From assembly GCF_000421625.1 (NCBI RefSeq), contig NZ_ATXJ01000003.1, forward strand, positions 62,001 through 126,000: DNA of 64,000 bases, read 5' to 3'. A program made the position numbers and the translations under genes. The notes beneath the pieces were generated by a model. The model saw nothing but the letters and a program-made list of their open reading frames with translations. It did no database searches and was not told the DNA's origin. The DNA is from Thermus islandicus DSM 21543. GTDB taxonomy: Bacteria; Deinococcota; Deinococci; Deinococcales; Thermaceae. Position 1 is the stretch's first letter. Every line of letters starts with the position of its first letter. Of the stretch, positions 7,480 through 16,679 are shown piece after piece.

Positions 7480-8535
7480 TTAGTTGCCCCGCTTGGGGAG
7501 GAAATCCCCGTCCCCGTAGCGGATGAAGGCGGGGATATCGTAGTTGTAGGCGTCGGTGTGGGCGGGGAAGTCCAGGGGGCGGATGGGCCTGGGTACCACG
7601 GTGCTCTCCCCGAAGCCGGCGGCGATGAGGATGACCCGGAGCTCGTCCTGGGCCCTTTCGTCGTAGGTGACCCCGTAGAGGATGTCCACCTCCTCGTGGC
7701 CCGTGGCCTCCCGCACCCGCTCCACCACCTCCGCCGCCTCCATGAGGGAGAGGTCCTCCGACCCCACCACGTTGAGGAGGAGCCTCTTGGCCCCCTCAAT
7801 GGAGCGCTCCAGGAGGGGGCTCTGGGTGGCGGTCTTGGCCGCTTCCTCCACGCGGTTCTCCCCGCGCCCGGCGCCGATGCCCATGAGGACCTGGCCGGCC
7901 CCCTCCAGAAGGGCCTTGACGTCGGCGAAGTCCACGTTGATGAGGCCGGGGAGGTTGATCACGTCGGTGATCCCCTTGACCCCGTGGTAGAGGACCCGGT
8001 CGGCGATGAGGAAGGCGTCTTTGAGGCTCATCTTCTTGTCCACGGCGGAGAGGAGGCGGTCGTTTTGGACCACCACCATGGCGTCCACCCGCTCCTTGAG
8101 CTTCCTTATCCCCTCCTCGGCCACCTTCAGCCGCTTGGGGCCTTCAAAGCTGAAGGGCCGGGTCACCACGGCCACGGTGAGGGCCCCCAGGCGCTTGGCG
8201 ATGTCCGCCACCACCGGGGCGCTTCCCGTGCCCGTGCCGCCCCCCATGCCCGCGGTGAGGAAGACCAGGTCCGCCCCCTCCAGGGCCTCGGCGATGAGGT
8301 CTTCGGCCTCGAGGGCCGCCTTCTCCCCGATCTCCGGGTTCGCCCCCGCCCCCAGGCCCCGGGTGAGCTTCTCCCCAAGCTGAATGCGGTGGTCGGCGAG
8401 GCTCTTGGCCAGGACCTGGGCGTCGGTGTTGGCGGCCACGAACTCCACCCCCGAAAGCCCGGCCTCAATCATCCGGTTTACCGCGTTGTTCCCCGCTCCC
8501 CCCAGCCCGATCACCTTGATGACGGCTCCTTCCAT
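7480..8535 (-). CDS. ftsZ: Cell division GTPase FtsZ
   Basis: The tubulin homologue that polymerises into the Z ring. The 351-residue protein contains the N-terminal [11 protein letters not shown] loop and the tubulin signature [15 protein letters not shown] (around residues 100-115). The T7 region [11 protein letters not shown] contributes the catalytic Asp. A short C-terminal linker ends in the conserved tail peptide [17 protein letters not shown], which docks FtsA and other partners. It is 17 bp downstream of ftsA and last but one in the dcw operon, as in many bacteria. Confidence 0.97.
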   Translation of the reverse strand: MEGAVIKVIGLGGAGNNAVNRMIEAGLSGVEFVAANTDAQVLAKSLADHRIQLGEKLTRGLGAGANPEIGEKAALEAEDLIAEALEGADLVFLTAGMGGGTGTGSAPVVADIAKRLGALTVAVVTRPFSFEGPKRLKVAEEGIRKLKERVDAMVVVQNDRLLSAVDKKMSLKDAFLIADRVLYHGVKGITDVINLPGLINVDFADVKALLEGAGQVLMGIGAGRGENRVEEAAKTATQSPLLERSIEGAKRLLLNVVGSEDLSLMEAAEVVERVREATGHEEVDILYGVTYDERAQDELRVILIAAGFGESTVVPRPIRPLDFPAHTDAYNYDIPAFIRYGDGDFLPKRGN

Positions 8536-8552
8536 CTTCCCCCTCCTCGGAA

Positions 8553-9797
8553 TCAGAATAGATTGTTGATAATCTCCTTGAGGCGGGCCCAGAAGCCCAC
8601 ACCCTGCGGGCTTTCCTCCCGCCTCTCCTTCCTCTCCCGCCTCGGCCGGGCCTCGAGGGGCCGGGGGGGTAGGCTGGCCCCGTAGCGCACCAGGCCCACG
8701 GCCGTGGCGTGGGCCGGGGTGGCCACCACGTCGGTGAGGCCCGAGACCCCGTGGGGTTTCCCGATCCTCACCGGAAGGCCGTACTGGTGCCGGGCGAGGA
8801 GGTCAAAGCCCCGGAGGAGGGCCGTCCCCCCGGTGAGGACCACACGGTTCACCTTGATCTCCAGAGGGCCCAGGGCCTCGTCCACGGACTGGCGGGCCAG
8901 GTGGAGGATCTCCCTGAGGCGGGGACGGATGATGCGGGATAATTCCGGAGCGGGCACCTCTCCCAGCGAGCCCCCCTCCTGGTTGATCTCCAGGACGAGC
9001 TCGGGGTCCGCGAGCTCCGGGAGGGCGGCCCCGTACTTCTTCTTCACCCGCTCCGCCTCCTCAAAGGGGATCTTCAGGAGCTGGGCGATGTCCTGGGTGA
9101 CGTGGTCGCCGCCGAGGGGCAACACGGCGGAGTGGGCCAGGCGGCCTTCCCGGAAGACGGCCACATCCGTGGTACCCCCGCCCACGTCCAGGACCAGGAC
9201 CGTCATGTGCTCCTCCTCCGGGGTGAGGGCTCCGAGGCCGCAGGCCAGGGTCTGGGCCACCAAGGCCTCCACCTCGAGGCCCGCATCCTCCACCGCCCGG
9301 CGAAGGTTGGCCAAGGGCCCCCTGCCCGCGGCCACCAGGTGCACGTCCACCTCGAGGCGGACCCCCGCCATGCCCACGGGGTCGCGGATGCCCTCCTGCC
9401 CGTCCACCTTGAACTCCAGGGGCAGGGCGTGGAGGAGCTCCTGCTCCCCATCCAGGGGGTAGGCCTTGGCCTGCTCTATGGCCCGTTCCACGTCGGCCTC
9501 GGCGATGCTGTGGCCCCGGCGGATGGCGGCCAGGCCGTGGCTGGTCACGCTCTTTAAGTGGGCCCCGCCCACCCCCACCACCACCCGCGCCACCTGGACC
9601 CCAGCCACCCTTTCCGCCTGGTGGACGCTCTGGCGGATGGCCTCCGCGGTGCGCTCCAGGTTGACCACCACCCCCCGCTTGAGCCCCTGGGAAGGGACGG
9701 TGCCCTCCCCGATGATGTCCAGGATGCCGTCAGGGGCCAGCTCCCCAATGACGGTGGTCACCTTGCTGGTGCCTACGTCCAATCCGGCGATGATCAT
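8553..9797 (-). CDS. ftsA: Cell division protein FtsA (actin-like Z-ring membrane tether)
   Basis: I start the gene at the ATG (9797) giving [20 protein letters not shown], which forms an ATGA overlap with the ftsQ stop; the frame is open upstream but that part is a shadow of ftsQ. The 414-residue protein shows actin-family phosphate loops (DVGTSK near residue 6; [13 protein letters not shown]), the FtsA-specific 1C domain, and a C-terminal amphipathic helix ([14 protein letters not shown]) preceded by a basic linker, for membrane attachment. It links FtsZ filaments to the inner membrane. Confidence 0.96.
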   Translation of the reverse strand: MIIAGLDVGTSKVTTVIGELAPDGILDIIGEGTVPSQGLKRGVVVNLERTAEAIRQSVHQAERVAGVQVARVVVGVGGAHLKSVTSHGLAAIRRGHSIAEADVERAIEQAKAYPLDGEQELLHALPLEFKVDGQEGIRDPVGMAGVRLEVDVHLVAAGRGPLANLRRAVEDAGLEVEALVAQTLACGLGALTPEEEHMTVLVLDVGGGTTDVAVFREGRLAHSAVLPLGGDHVTQDIAQLLKIPFEEAERVKKKYGAALPELADPELVLEINQEGGSLGEVPAPELSRIIRPRLREILHLARQSVDEALGPLEIKVNRVVLTGGTALLRGFDLLARHQYGLPVRIGKPHGVSGLTDVVATPAHATAVGLVRYGASLPPRPLEARPRRERKERREESPQGVGFWARLKEIINNLF

Positions 9798-10381
9798 GGG
9801 CTTACGCTCACCCCCCAGGAATACAGGTAAATCCGACTCCCTAATGGCCGGTCCACTTGGGCATACTCTAGCAGAAACCGGGCCTCCGGGGCGAAGAGGA
9901 GACTTCCTTGGACCTCCACCCAAAACCCCGCCGGGGTGTAGCGGAGGGCCGTGGCCTTGGGGTAGGCCCGGGCCAGGGCCAGGAGCTCGGCCTTGGGCAG
10001 GGGGCCCTTCCCCTCCACCCGGGGGCCCGGGGCCCAGGGGGCGCCGCCGGGGAGGAGGGTGCCGTCCTCCGCCAGGGCGGAGCCGTCCCCTAGGGGCAGG
10101 AAGGGCTGCCGCTCCCGCACCCAAAGGCGCACCTCCCCAAGACGGGGCTTTTCCAGGCGGACCTCCGCCACCCAGGGGTCCTGCAGGAGGGGCAGCGCGC
10201 GGGAGGGGGCCACCCAAAGCCAGGCCTCCCCTGGGTGGAGGCGGATGCGGGCCAGCACCTCGGCCTCCTTCAGGTGCTTAAGCCCCACCACCTCCACCTT
10301 CTCCACGGGGAAGAGGACCAGGCTGGCCACGTAGAGGGTGGCGAGGACGAGGGAGGCCAGGATGGCCCTCATGGCGCCCAT
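9794..10381 (-). CDS. ftsQ: Cell division protein FtsQ/DivIB
   Basis: A bitopic membrane protein of 195 residues. A single transmembrane segment (about 5-23, ILASLVLATLYVASLVLF) is followed by a POTRA domain (VEKVEVVGLKHLKEAEVLARIRLHPGEAWLWV) and a beta-rich extracytoplasmic domain. It scaffolds FtsL and FtsI at the septum. It is short for the family. Position between murB and ftsA supports the identity. A start at the third-codon-downstream Met (10372) is also possible. Confidence 0.9.
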   Translation of the reverse strand: MGAMRAILASLVLATLYVASLVLFPVEKVEVVGLKHLKEAEVLARIRLHPGEAWLWVAPSRALPLLQDPWVAEVRLEKPRLGEVRLWVRERQPFLPLGDGSALAEDGTLLPGGAPWAPGPRVEGKGPLPKAELLALARAYPKATALRYTPAGFWVEVQGSLLFAPEARFLLEYAQVDRPLGSRIYLYSWGVSVSP

Positions 10382-10412
10382 TCTATTCCCCCTTTCCTAA
10401 CAGGCCCCAAAC

Positions 10413-11210
10413 TCACGGCCAGACCTCCCATTCCAGCTCCAGGGGCAGCTCCTCCTGGATGCGCTTGAGGAGCGCCAGCACGTCCTTGGCCTTGGCCTGG
10501 CCCAGGTTCACGATGAAGTTGCCGTGCTCCAGGGCCACCATGGCGTCCCCCACCCTTAGGCCCTTCAGGCCCCTTTCGTCTATGAGGCGGCCCGCGGACT
10601 GGCCAGGGGGGTTTTTGAAGGCGCATCCGGCGCTCTTGCGCTTGGGTTGGCCCTTCCTCGCCGCGTCCACCTCGGCCATGCGCCGCCGGATCTCCTCCAG
10701 GGGCCGCTCCCTTAGCCGGAGCTTGACCCGGGTGACGATGCCCCCGGGGGGCAGGTGGCTTTGGCGGTAGCCGAACCCGAGCTCCTCCGGCAGGTAGATG
10801 TGGAACGCCCCCCCGTGGAAGACCTCCACCGCCTCCAGGGCGTCCGCCATCTCCCCGAAGCGGGTGCCCGCGTTCATCTTCACCGCGCCGCCCACCTGGG
10901 CGGGGATGCCGAGGAGGCCCTCGAGGCCCGATAGCCCCGCCCTGGCCGCCTCCTGGACCAGGAGGGGGAGGAGGGCTCCCGCGCCCACCCAGCCCTTCAG
11001 GTCGTACTCCTGGAACTCCCCCGCCAGGCGGATCACCCGCTCCGGCACCCCTTCGTCCATCACCAAGAGGTTGGAGCCGTTTCCAAGGACCCGGTAAGGG
11101 GCTTCCGTGGCCCTCTTGAGGTCCTCCCGGGTCTCCACGGTCCAAAGCTCCGCCGGCCCCCCCACCCCCAGGGTGGTGTAGTCCTTCAGAAGCACCCGCT
11201 CAACCCTCAT
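10413..11210 (-). CDS. murB: UDP-N-acetylenolpyruvoylglucosamine reductase
   Basis: The FAD-dependent enzyme reduces UDP-GlcNAc-enolpyruvate to UDP-MurNAc. The 265-residue protein has the FAD motifs (TTLGVGGPAELW at the N-terminus; VLGNGSNLLVMDEG; GIPAQVGGAVKMNAG) and the C-terminal substrate site SAGCAFKNPPGQSAGRLIDE. It has the short type II domain organisation. The residue in GCAFKNP that usually serves as the proton donor is Cys rather than the more common Ser. The ATG overlaps the murC stop by 11 bp. Confidence 0.94.
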   Translation of the reverse strand: MRVERVLLKDYTTLGVGGPAELWTVETREDLKRATEAPYRVLGNGSNLLVMDEGVPERVIRLAGEFQEYDLKGWVGAGALLPLLVQEAARAGLSGLEGLLGIPAQVGGAVKMNAGTRFGEMADALEAVEVFHGGAFHIYLPEELGFGYRQSHLPPGGIVTRVKLRLRERPLEEIRRRMAEVDAARKGQPKRKSAGCAFKNPPGQSAGRLIDERGLKGLRVGDAMVALEHGNFIVNLGQAKAKDVLALLKRIQEELPLELEWEVWP

Positions 11211-12540
11211 GGGCCAACCTCTGGGCCAGCTCGGTCACGTCCCCTGCCCCCAAGGTGAGCCAGAGGTCCTTAGGGGTGGCGGTGGCCCGGGCGTAGGCCA
11301 GGGCCTCCTCCCCCTCGAGGAAGCGGGCAGCCACCCCCCGCCTTTGCAGGCCCTCGGCGATCCTCTGGCTCAGGCCTTCGGGGGAGACCTTTCCCTTCTC
11401 CCCGGCGGCGTAGACGGGCAGGACCACCACCTCCTGGGCCAGGGCGAGGGCCTCCACGAACTCGGCCCAGAGGGCTTGGGTGCGGAGGAGGCGGTGGGGC
11501 TGGAAGAGGACCCGCACGCGGCGGCCGAGCCGCCTGGCCGCCTCGAGGGTGGCCCGCACCTCCGTGGGGTGGTGGGCGTAGTCGTCCACCACCCAGGCCC
11601 CGTTCACCTCCCCCACCCTTTGGAAGCGCCGCCCCACCCCGGGGAAGGCGGCGAGGCCCTCCAGGATGGCCTCGGCCCCCACGCCGAAGGCCAGGGCCGC
11701 CAGGGCCGCGGCCAGGGCGTTGCGCACGTTGTGGGCCCCCGGCACCCCGAGGGTGGCCTCGCCCAAAACCCTGCCCTCGTGCAAGAGGAGGAAGCGGCTT
11801 CCCCAAGGGCCCAGCTCCACCCTCTCCGCCCAAAGCTCCCCCCCCTCCCCGAAAAGCCTCCGGGGAAGCCCGTGGGAGAGCGCCAGAAGCGTGGGGTCAA
11901 AGGCCGGGACCACCACTACCTGAGACTTCTCCAGAAAGCCCCTCATGGCGGCCTTGAGCTCCTCTAGGCTCCCGTGGTAGTTGGGGGCGCGGTGGCCTGG
12001 AGGGGCCACGTGGTCGGCCTCGAGGTTGGTGGCCACGGCCACAAAGACCTGGACCCCTTGGAAGAGGGGGTCGGACTCGTCCACCTCGGCCAGACGGGGG
12101 CCCGTGCCGAAGCGGGCGTTCCCCGGGAGGAGGGCGAGCTCCCCGCCGAGGAGGACCCAGGGGTCCAGGCGGGCTTGGAGGAGGATGCTCGCCAGCATCC
12201 CCGTGGTGGTGGTCTTGCCGTGGGTGCCCGTGACCCCGAGGGAGGGCCTCCCCGAGAGGAGGTGGGCGAGGAGCTCCATACGCCTCAGCACCCTGAGCCC
12301 CTTGGCCCGGGCCGCCGCCACCTCGGGGTGGTCCAGGGGGATGGGGGTGGGGACGATGAGGGTGTCCTCCTCCGCCAGGTGGGCGGGGTCGTGGCCGGCG
12401 TAGGCGGGGACGCCCAAGGCTTTGGTCCGCTTGCCCGGGGCCAGGTCGCAGCCCGTCACCGCCACCCCCTCCGCCAGGAGGAGGCGGGCCAGGGCGCTCA
12501 TGCCCACACCCTCTATGCCCATCACGTGCACGCGCTTCAT
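11200..12540 (-). CDS. murC: UDP-N-acetylmuramate--L-alanine ligase
   Basis: Adds L-Ala to UDP-MurNAc. The 446-residue protein begins KRVHVMGIEGVGMSALARLLL, has the Mur ligase P-loop VTGTHGKTTTTGM near residue 105, the central NYHGSLEELKAAM region, and the C-terminal VDDYAHHPTEVRATL motif typical of MurC. The chosen ATG at 12540 forms an ATGA overlap with the murG stop; six further in-frame codons upstream are unlikely to be used. Confidence 0.96.
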   Translation of the reverse strand: MKRVHVMGIEGVGMSALARLLLAEGVAVTGCDLAPGKRTKALGVPAYAGHDPAHLAEEDTLIVPTPIPLDHPEVAAARAKGLRVLRRMELLAHLLSGRPSLGVTGTHGKTTTTGMLASILLQARLDPWVLLGGELALLPGNARFGTGPRLAEVDESDPLFQGVQVFVAVATNLEADHVAPPGHRAPNYHGSLEELKAAMRGFLEKSQVVVVPAFDPTLLALSHGLPRRLFGEGGELWAERVELGPWGSRFLLLHEGRVLGEATLGVPGAHNVRNALAAALAALAFGVGAEAILEGLAAFPGVGRRFQRVGEVNGAWVVDDYAHHPTEVRATLEAARRLGRRVRVLFQPHRLLRTQALWAEFVEALALAQEVVVLPVYAAGEKGKVSPEGLSQRIAEGLQRRGVAARFLEGEEALAYARATATPKDLWLTLGAGDVTELAQRLAHEG

Positions 12541-13556
12541 AGGAACTCCTCCAACCAATCTGCAAGCCGCCCCGCGGCTCCCTCGGGGGAAAGGCGGCCT
12601 AAGGCCTCTCGGTAAGGTTCCGGATGCTCCAGGATCCGCTGCACCTGCTCCCCCAGGCGGGCGCGGTCCCCAAGCTCCGCTGCCCCCGCCTTCTGGTAGG
12701 CCAGGGCGTTGGCCACCTGGGCTCCTCCGTCCAGCTTAGGGGAAAGGGGGAAAAGGAGGGCGGGAAGCCGGTGGAAGGCGGCCTCCGCCAGGGTGCCCGC
12801 CCCGGCCCGGGAGAGGAGGAGGTCGGCGGCGCTCATGGCCAGGGGGGCCTCCACGAACCCCGCCACCCGGTACCCGTCCCCTTCCAGGTGGCGGAAGCGG
12901 CCGAGCCACCTTTCCCCCACCTGGTGGAGGACGGGGAGGCCGAGGGGCTTGAGGAGGGGGGGGAGGGTTTCGTTGAGCTCCAGGCTCCCCTGGCTGCCCC
13001 CGAGCACGAGGAGGAGAGGCTGGCCTGGGTCAAAGCCCAACCTCGCCTTGGCCTCCTCCTTGGGGTAGCGCACCTCCCGCACGGGGTAGCCCACCACCCG
13101 GGCCTTCCGGGCGAGCCCCGAAGCCAGGGCCACGGGCACGGAGAGGGCGAGGCCCCGGGCCCAGGGGGAGAGGAGGCGGATGGCGAGGCCCAGCCTGGCG
13201 TTTTGCTCGTGCAGGAGAAGGGGAATGCCTCTCAAGGCCCCTGCGAAGGCGCCGGGAAAGCCCGCGTACCCCCCGGTGGAGAGGATGGCCCTGGGGCGGA
13301 CCGCCTCGAGGACCTCCCGGGCCGCCCGGAGGCCCCGGAGGAGGGCAAGGGCCTCCCCCGGCCGGAAGGCGCTCCGGTCCAGCTTCCCCGCCGGAATGAG
13401 GGCGTGGGGGAGGGGGGTTTGGGGGAGGAGCCGGGCCTCGAGGCCCCCTTCCGCCCCCAGGTAGAAGACCCCGTGCCCCCGCCTCCTAAGTTCCTCCGCC
13501 ACCGCCAAGGCGGGGAAGAGGTGCCCGCCCGTGCCCCCGCCCGTCAGGAGGACCAC
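12537..13556 (-). CDS. murG: MurG, undecaprenyl-PP-MurNAc-pentapeptide GlcNAc transferase
   Basis: Converts lipid I to lipid II at the cytoplasmic membrane face. The GT-B fold enzyme of 339 residues starts VVLLTGGGTGGHLFPALAVAEEL (G-loop 1), has the second G-loop VLGGSQGSLELNE in the middle, and ends with the UDP-GlcNAc-binding region SRAGAGTLAEAAFHRLPALLFP. The GTG at 13556 is the only sensible start because the upstream open frame is a shadow of ftsW. It overlaps ftsW by 13 bp. Confidence 0.95.
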   Translation of the reverse strand: MVLLTGGGTGGHLFPALAVAEELRRRGHGVFYLGAEGGLEARLLPQTPLPHALIPAGKLDRSAFRPGEALALLRGLRAAREVLEAVRPRAILSTGGYAGFPGAFAGALRGIPLLLHEQNARLGLAIRLLSPWARGLALSVPVALASGLARKARVVGYPVREVRYPKEEAKARLGFDPGQPLLLVLGGSQGSLELNETLPPLLKPLGLPVLHQVGERWLGRFRHLEGDGYRVAGFVEAPLAMSAADLLLSRAGAGTLAEAAFHRLPALLFPLSPKLDGGAQVANALAYQKAGAAELGDRARLGEQVQRILEHPEPYREALGRLSPEGAAGRLADWLEEFL

Positions 13557-14599
13557 GTCCTCACCTCCCGGGCCGCCTCGCGGCCCAAGCGCATAAGCAC
13601 CCCCAGGGCGAGTCCGGAGACGAGGAGGGAGCTTCCCCCGTAGGAGACCAGGGGCAAGGGGACGCCGGTCACGGGCAGGAAGCCCACCGTGACCCCGATG
13701 TTGAGGGCGGCCTGCAGGGTGAGGTAGAGGGTCAGGCCCATGGCCACCAGGCTCTGGGGCCCGGGGAGCCTTAGGGAGAGGGAAACCCCCTTGAGGAAGA
13801 GGAGGAGGTAGAGGAGGAGGACCCAAAGCCCCCCGGCCCAGCCCGTGGCGAAGACCACGCTGGCGAAGACCATATCGTTGTGGGCCTCGGGGAGGTGGGG
13901 GAGGGTCCCGCCCGGCCCTTGGCCCAAAGGCCCCCCCAGGAGGATGGCCTTCTGGGCCTGGAGCACCTGGTAGGCGACCTCCCGGGGGTTGGCCTCCCCC
14001 CGCATATAGCTGAGGAAGCCCTGGAACCGCTCGGAGACGTAGGCGAAGCGGCTCAGGTAAACCCCGGAAAAGGGGGCGATGACCAGGGCCCCCGCCAGGG
14101 CGATGGCGATGAGCCTCCGCCAGGGCACCCCCGCCAGGATGAAGAGGAGGCCCCCCAGGGTGAGGAGGAAGAGGGCGGTGGCGAAGTCGGGCTCAATGAG
14201 CACCAAGCCCACCGTGCTCCCCACCAGAAGGGCGGGCCCAAGGATGGGGTTGTCGTTGCCCTTGCGGCCCACGAAGGAGGCGAGGTAGAAGACCAGGGTC
14301 ACCTTGGCCAGCTCCGAGGGCTGAAAGGCCACCGGGCCCAGGTAGAACCAGCGCCGCACCCCTCCGGGCCCGTCCCCGAGGAGGAGGACCAGGAGGAGCA
14401 AAAAGAGGGTGAAGAGGTGCAGGCCGAAGGCGTGGCGCAGCCAAAGCCGCGGGGGAAGGAGGGCGCCTGCCCCCAGGGCGAGGAGGGCCATCCCTACCCG
14501 CAGGAGGTGCTCCTCCAAAAGCCCGGGCTCCGCCACCTCTACGCCCAGGAGGCCGAAGACGAGGAGGAGGAGGCCGGTCAGGAGGTAGAGGGGGTCCAC
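13544..14599 (-). CDS. ftsW: FtsW, SEDS-family septal peptidoglycan polymerase
   Basis: A polytopic membrane protein of 351 residues with about ten transmembrane segments. SEDS signatures are present: FQPSELAKVTLVFYLA, the catalytic-loop region LIEPDFATAL, and the C-terminal PVTGVPLPLVSYGGSSLL. With its cognate PBP (ftsI in the same operon) it polymerises septal glycan. The gene begins with GTG at 14599 preceded by a GGAGGTGA ribosome site, and it overlaps murD by 22 bp. Confidence 0.95.
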   Translation of the reverse strand: MDPLYLLTGLLLLVFGLLGVEVAEPGLLEEHLLRVGMALLALGAGALLPPRLWLRHAFGLHLFTLFLLLLVLLLGDGPGGVRRWFYLGPVAFQPSELAKVTLVFYLASFVGRKGNDNPILGPALLVGSTVGLVLIEPDFATALFLLTLGGLLFILAGVPWRRLIAIALAGALVIAPFSGVYLSRFAYVSERFQGFLSYMRGEANPREVAYQVLQAQKAILLGGPLGQGPGGTLPHLPEAHNDMVFASVVFATGWAGGLWVLLLYLLLFLKGVSLSLRLPGPQSLVAMGLTLYLTLQAALNIGVTVGFLPVTGVPLPLVSYGGSSLLVSGLALGVLMRLGREAAREVRTWSS

Positions 14600-15831
14600 G
14601 GCTCACCTCCTAAGGCGAAGACCGCCTCCCGGAAAGCCCGGGCGCGGTCCTTGTAGTCCTGGAACTGGTCAAAGCTGGCGGCGAGGGGGGCGAGGAGGAC
14701 GCTCCCCTCCTCCAGGCGCCGCAGGGCTTCGGCCACGGCCCGCTCCATGGCCTTTCGCCCCTCCCGTTCCCCGATCACCACCACCTCCACCCCCTCCCCC
14801 AGGGAGGCCGCCATCTTGGGCCCATCCCGGCCTATGGCCAGGGCCACCCTTACCCGGGGAAGGAGGGGCCTCAGGGCCTCGAGGTCGGCCCCCTTGTCCT
14901 CCCCTCCCAGGATCCAGGCGATGGGGGCAGGGGCGGCCCTAAGGGCGGCGGCCACGGCGGCGGTGCGGGTGGCGATGGAATCGTCAATGAAGACCACCTT
15001 GCCCTTGCGGGCGAAGACCTGGAAGCGGTGGGGGGCCTCGGGGAGGGTCCGGAGGCTGGCCTCCAGGGCCTTTTCGTCCAGGGGCCGCCCTAGGAGGTCC
15101 AGGTAGGCCCGGGTGGCCTGGAGGGCGGCTTGGAGGTTGCTGGTCCGCGGGTCGTCCCCGGGGGAAAAGGGGTAGAGGCGGGCGGGGGAGGAGCGGGCCG
15201 CCTCCCTCACCTTGGGATCGGCCTCGTTGTAGACCAGGGCGTCCTCGGGGGTGAGGTTTTTCAACAGGTTCAGCTTGGCGGTGTGGTAGGCCTCCAGGCT
15301 CCCGTGCCGGTCCAGGTGGTCTACCCCCAGGTTGAGGAGGACCGCCACGCGGGGGCGGAAAGCGTGGACGCGCTCCAGCTGGAAGCTGGAAAGCTCGGCC
15401 ACCGCCACCTCCGCGGCGTCCACCACCTCCACCAAGGGCGGGTCCACGTTGCCCCCCTCCAGGGCCTTGAGCCCCTGGCCCCTTAGGAGGTGGGCAGTGA
15501 AGAGCGTGGTGCTGGTCTTCCCCGCAGTGCCCGTGATGCCCACGATGGGGGTGGGGGAGAGGCGGAAGGCGAGCTCCGCTTCCCCCAGGACCCAGGCTCC
15601 CCTTTTCCGTAGGGCCTCGAGGTGGGGATGCCCCAGGGGGACCCCAGGGGCGGCCACCACCTCGCGGTAGCTGCCCTCGAGGGCCCAGTCGGGGGCAAAG
15701 CCCAGGGCCATGGCCTCGGCCACCTCCCGTTCCTGGGGCCGGTCGTCGTAGAAGCGGGCGGAAAGCCCCCGCCTCCTCAGGAAGCGGAGGACTCCCAGGC
15801 CGCTGCGTCCCAGGCCGTAGACCAGGATCAT
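14578..15831 (-). CDS. murD: UDP-N-acetylmuramoylalanine--D-glutamate ligase
   Basis: Adds D-Glu to UDP-MurNAc-L-Ala. The 417-residue protein starts MILVYGLGRSGLGVLRFLRRRG. It carries the Mur P-loop GITGTAGKTSTTLF near residue 105, NLGVDHLDRHGSLEAYHTAK in the middle, and the C-terminal FIDDSIATRTAAVAAAL motif. The ATG at 15831 forms an ATGA overlap with mraY. The open frame upstream of it is antisense to nothing but in a shadow of mraY and was excluded. Confidence 0.96.
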   Translation of the reverse strand: MILVYGLGRSGLGVLRFLRRRGLSARFYDDRPQEREVAEAMALGFAPDWALEGSYREVVAAPGVPLGHPHLEALRKRGAWVLGEAELAFRLSPTPIVGITGTAGKTSTTLFTAHLLRGQGLKALEGGNVDPPLVEVVDAAEVAVAELSSFQLERVHAFRPRVAVLLNLGVDHLDRHGSLEAYHTAKLNLLKNLTPEDALVYNEADPKVREAARSSPARLYPFSPGDDPRTSNLQAALQATRAYLDLLGRPLDEKALEASLRTLPEAPHRFQVFARKGKVVFIDDSIATRTAAVAAALRAAPAPIAWILGGEDKGADLEALRPLLPRVRVALAIGRDGPKMAASLGEGVEVVVIGEREGRKAMERAVAEALRRLEEGSVLLAPLAASFDQFQDYKDRARAFREAVFALGGEPWTPSTS

Positions 15832-16679
15832 CCGCCACCCCCAAAGGCGAGGGCGGTGGCCAAGGCGGTGAGGACGGCGAAGCGGAAGGTGATCTTGGCC
15901 TCCTCCCAGCCGGAGAGCTCCAGGTGGTGGTGCAAGGGGCTCATCCGCAAAAGCCTTTTCCCCGTGCGCCGGAAGTAGAGGACCTGCGCCACCACCGAGA
16001 CCACTTCCATCACCGGCACGATGGCCGCCAAGGGCAAAAGCCAAAGCTTTCCCGTGAGAACGAAGAGCCCTGCCACCAGGGCGCCCAGGGCCTGGCTTCC
16101 CGTGTCCCCCATGAAGACCTTGGCCCGGGGGGCGTTGTGCCAGAGAAAGCCCAGCAAGGCCCCGAGAAGGGTCTGGGCGAAGGGGTGGGGATAGAAGGGA
16201 AGGAGGAGGATGGCCGCCACCGAGGCCAGGAGCCCGTCCAGGCCATCGGTGAAGTTGAAGGCGTTGGCCGCCCCCACCACGGCCAGGAGGACCAGGAGGA
16301 CGTCCAGGAGGGGCCAGGGGGTGTAGGCCACGTGGCGGGCGGCCCAGAGGGCGAAGACCAAGGCCATGAGGCCCTGCAGGGCGAGCTTCTCCCGGGCCCT
16401 CAGGGGCCTCGCCAGGCTGCCCGAGAGGTCGTCCACCAGCCCCAGGAGGGCGAAGCCCAGGCCCAGGAGCCACAGGCCCGAGAAGGCGTCCCTCCCCAAG
16501 ACCAGGTAGGCCACGAAGGCGGCCAGGAGGAAGGCCACGCCCCCCATGCTGGGGGTGCCCTCCTTGGCGAGATGGGCCTCGGGCCCGTCCCGGCGTACCC
16601 TTTTCCCCAGGCCCAGGCCCTTCATGAAGGAGATCCAGACCGCGGTAAGCAACCAGGAGAGCACCAAGGCTAGGGCCAT
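15828..16679 (-). CDS. mraY: Phospho-MurNAc-pentapeptide transferase MraY
   Basis: Transfers phospho-MurNAc-pentapeptide to undecaprenyl phosphate to give lipid I. The 283-residue protein has about ten transmembrane helices. Family signatures are visible: EGTPSMGGVAFL near residue 40, the nucleophile region AANAFNFTDGLDGLLA, FMGDTGSQALGALVAG and PLHHHLELSGWEEAKI close to the C-terminus. It is at the short end for MraY (often 320-360 residues). The start overlaps the preceding lipoprotein gene by 10 bp. Confidence 0.96.
   Translation of the reverse strand: MALALVLSWLLTAVWISFMKGLGLGKRVRRDGPEAHLAKEGTPSMGGVAFLLAAFVAYLVLGRDAFSGLWLLGLGFALLGLVDDLSGSLARPLRAREKLALQGLMALVFALWAARHVAYTPWPLLDVLLVLLAVVGAANAFNFTDGLDGLLASVAAILLLPFYPHPFAQTLLGALLGFLWHNAPRAKVFMGDTGSQALGALVAGLFVLTGKLWLLPLAAIVPVMEVVSVVAQVLYFRRTGKRLLRMSPLHHHLELSGWEEAKITFRFAVLTALATALAFGGGG

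Noticed and set aside
6964-8685. A 573-codon open frame on the plus strand
   Set aside because: It lies entirely antisense to ruvC and ftsZ, has low-complexity His/Gly/Pro-rich composition and no motif; long antisense frames are expected at 70% GC.
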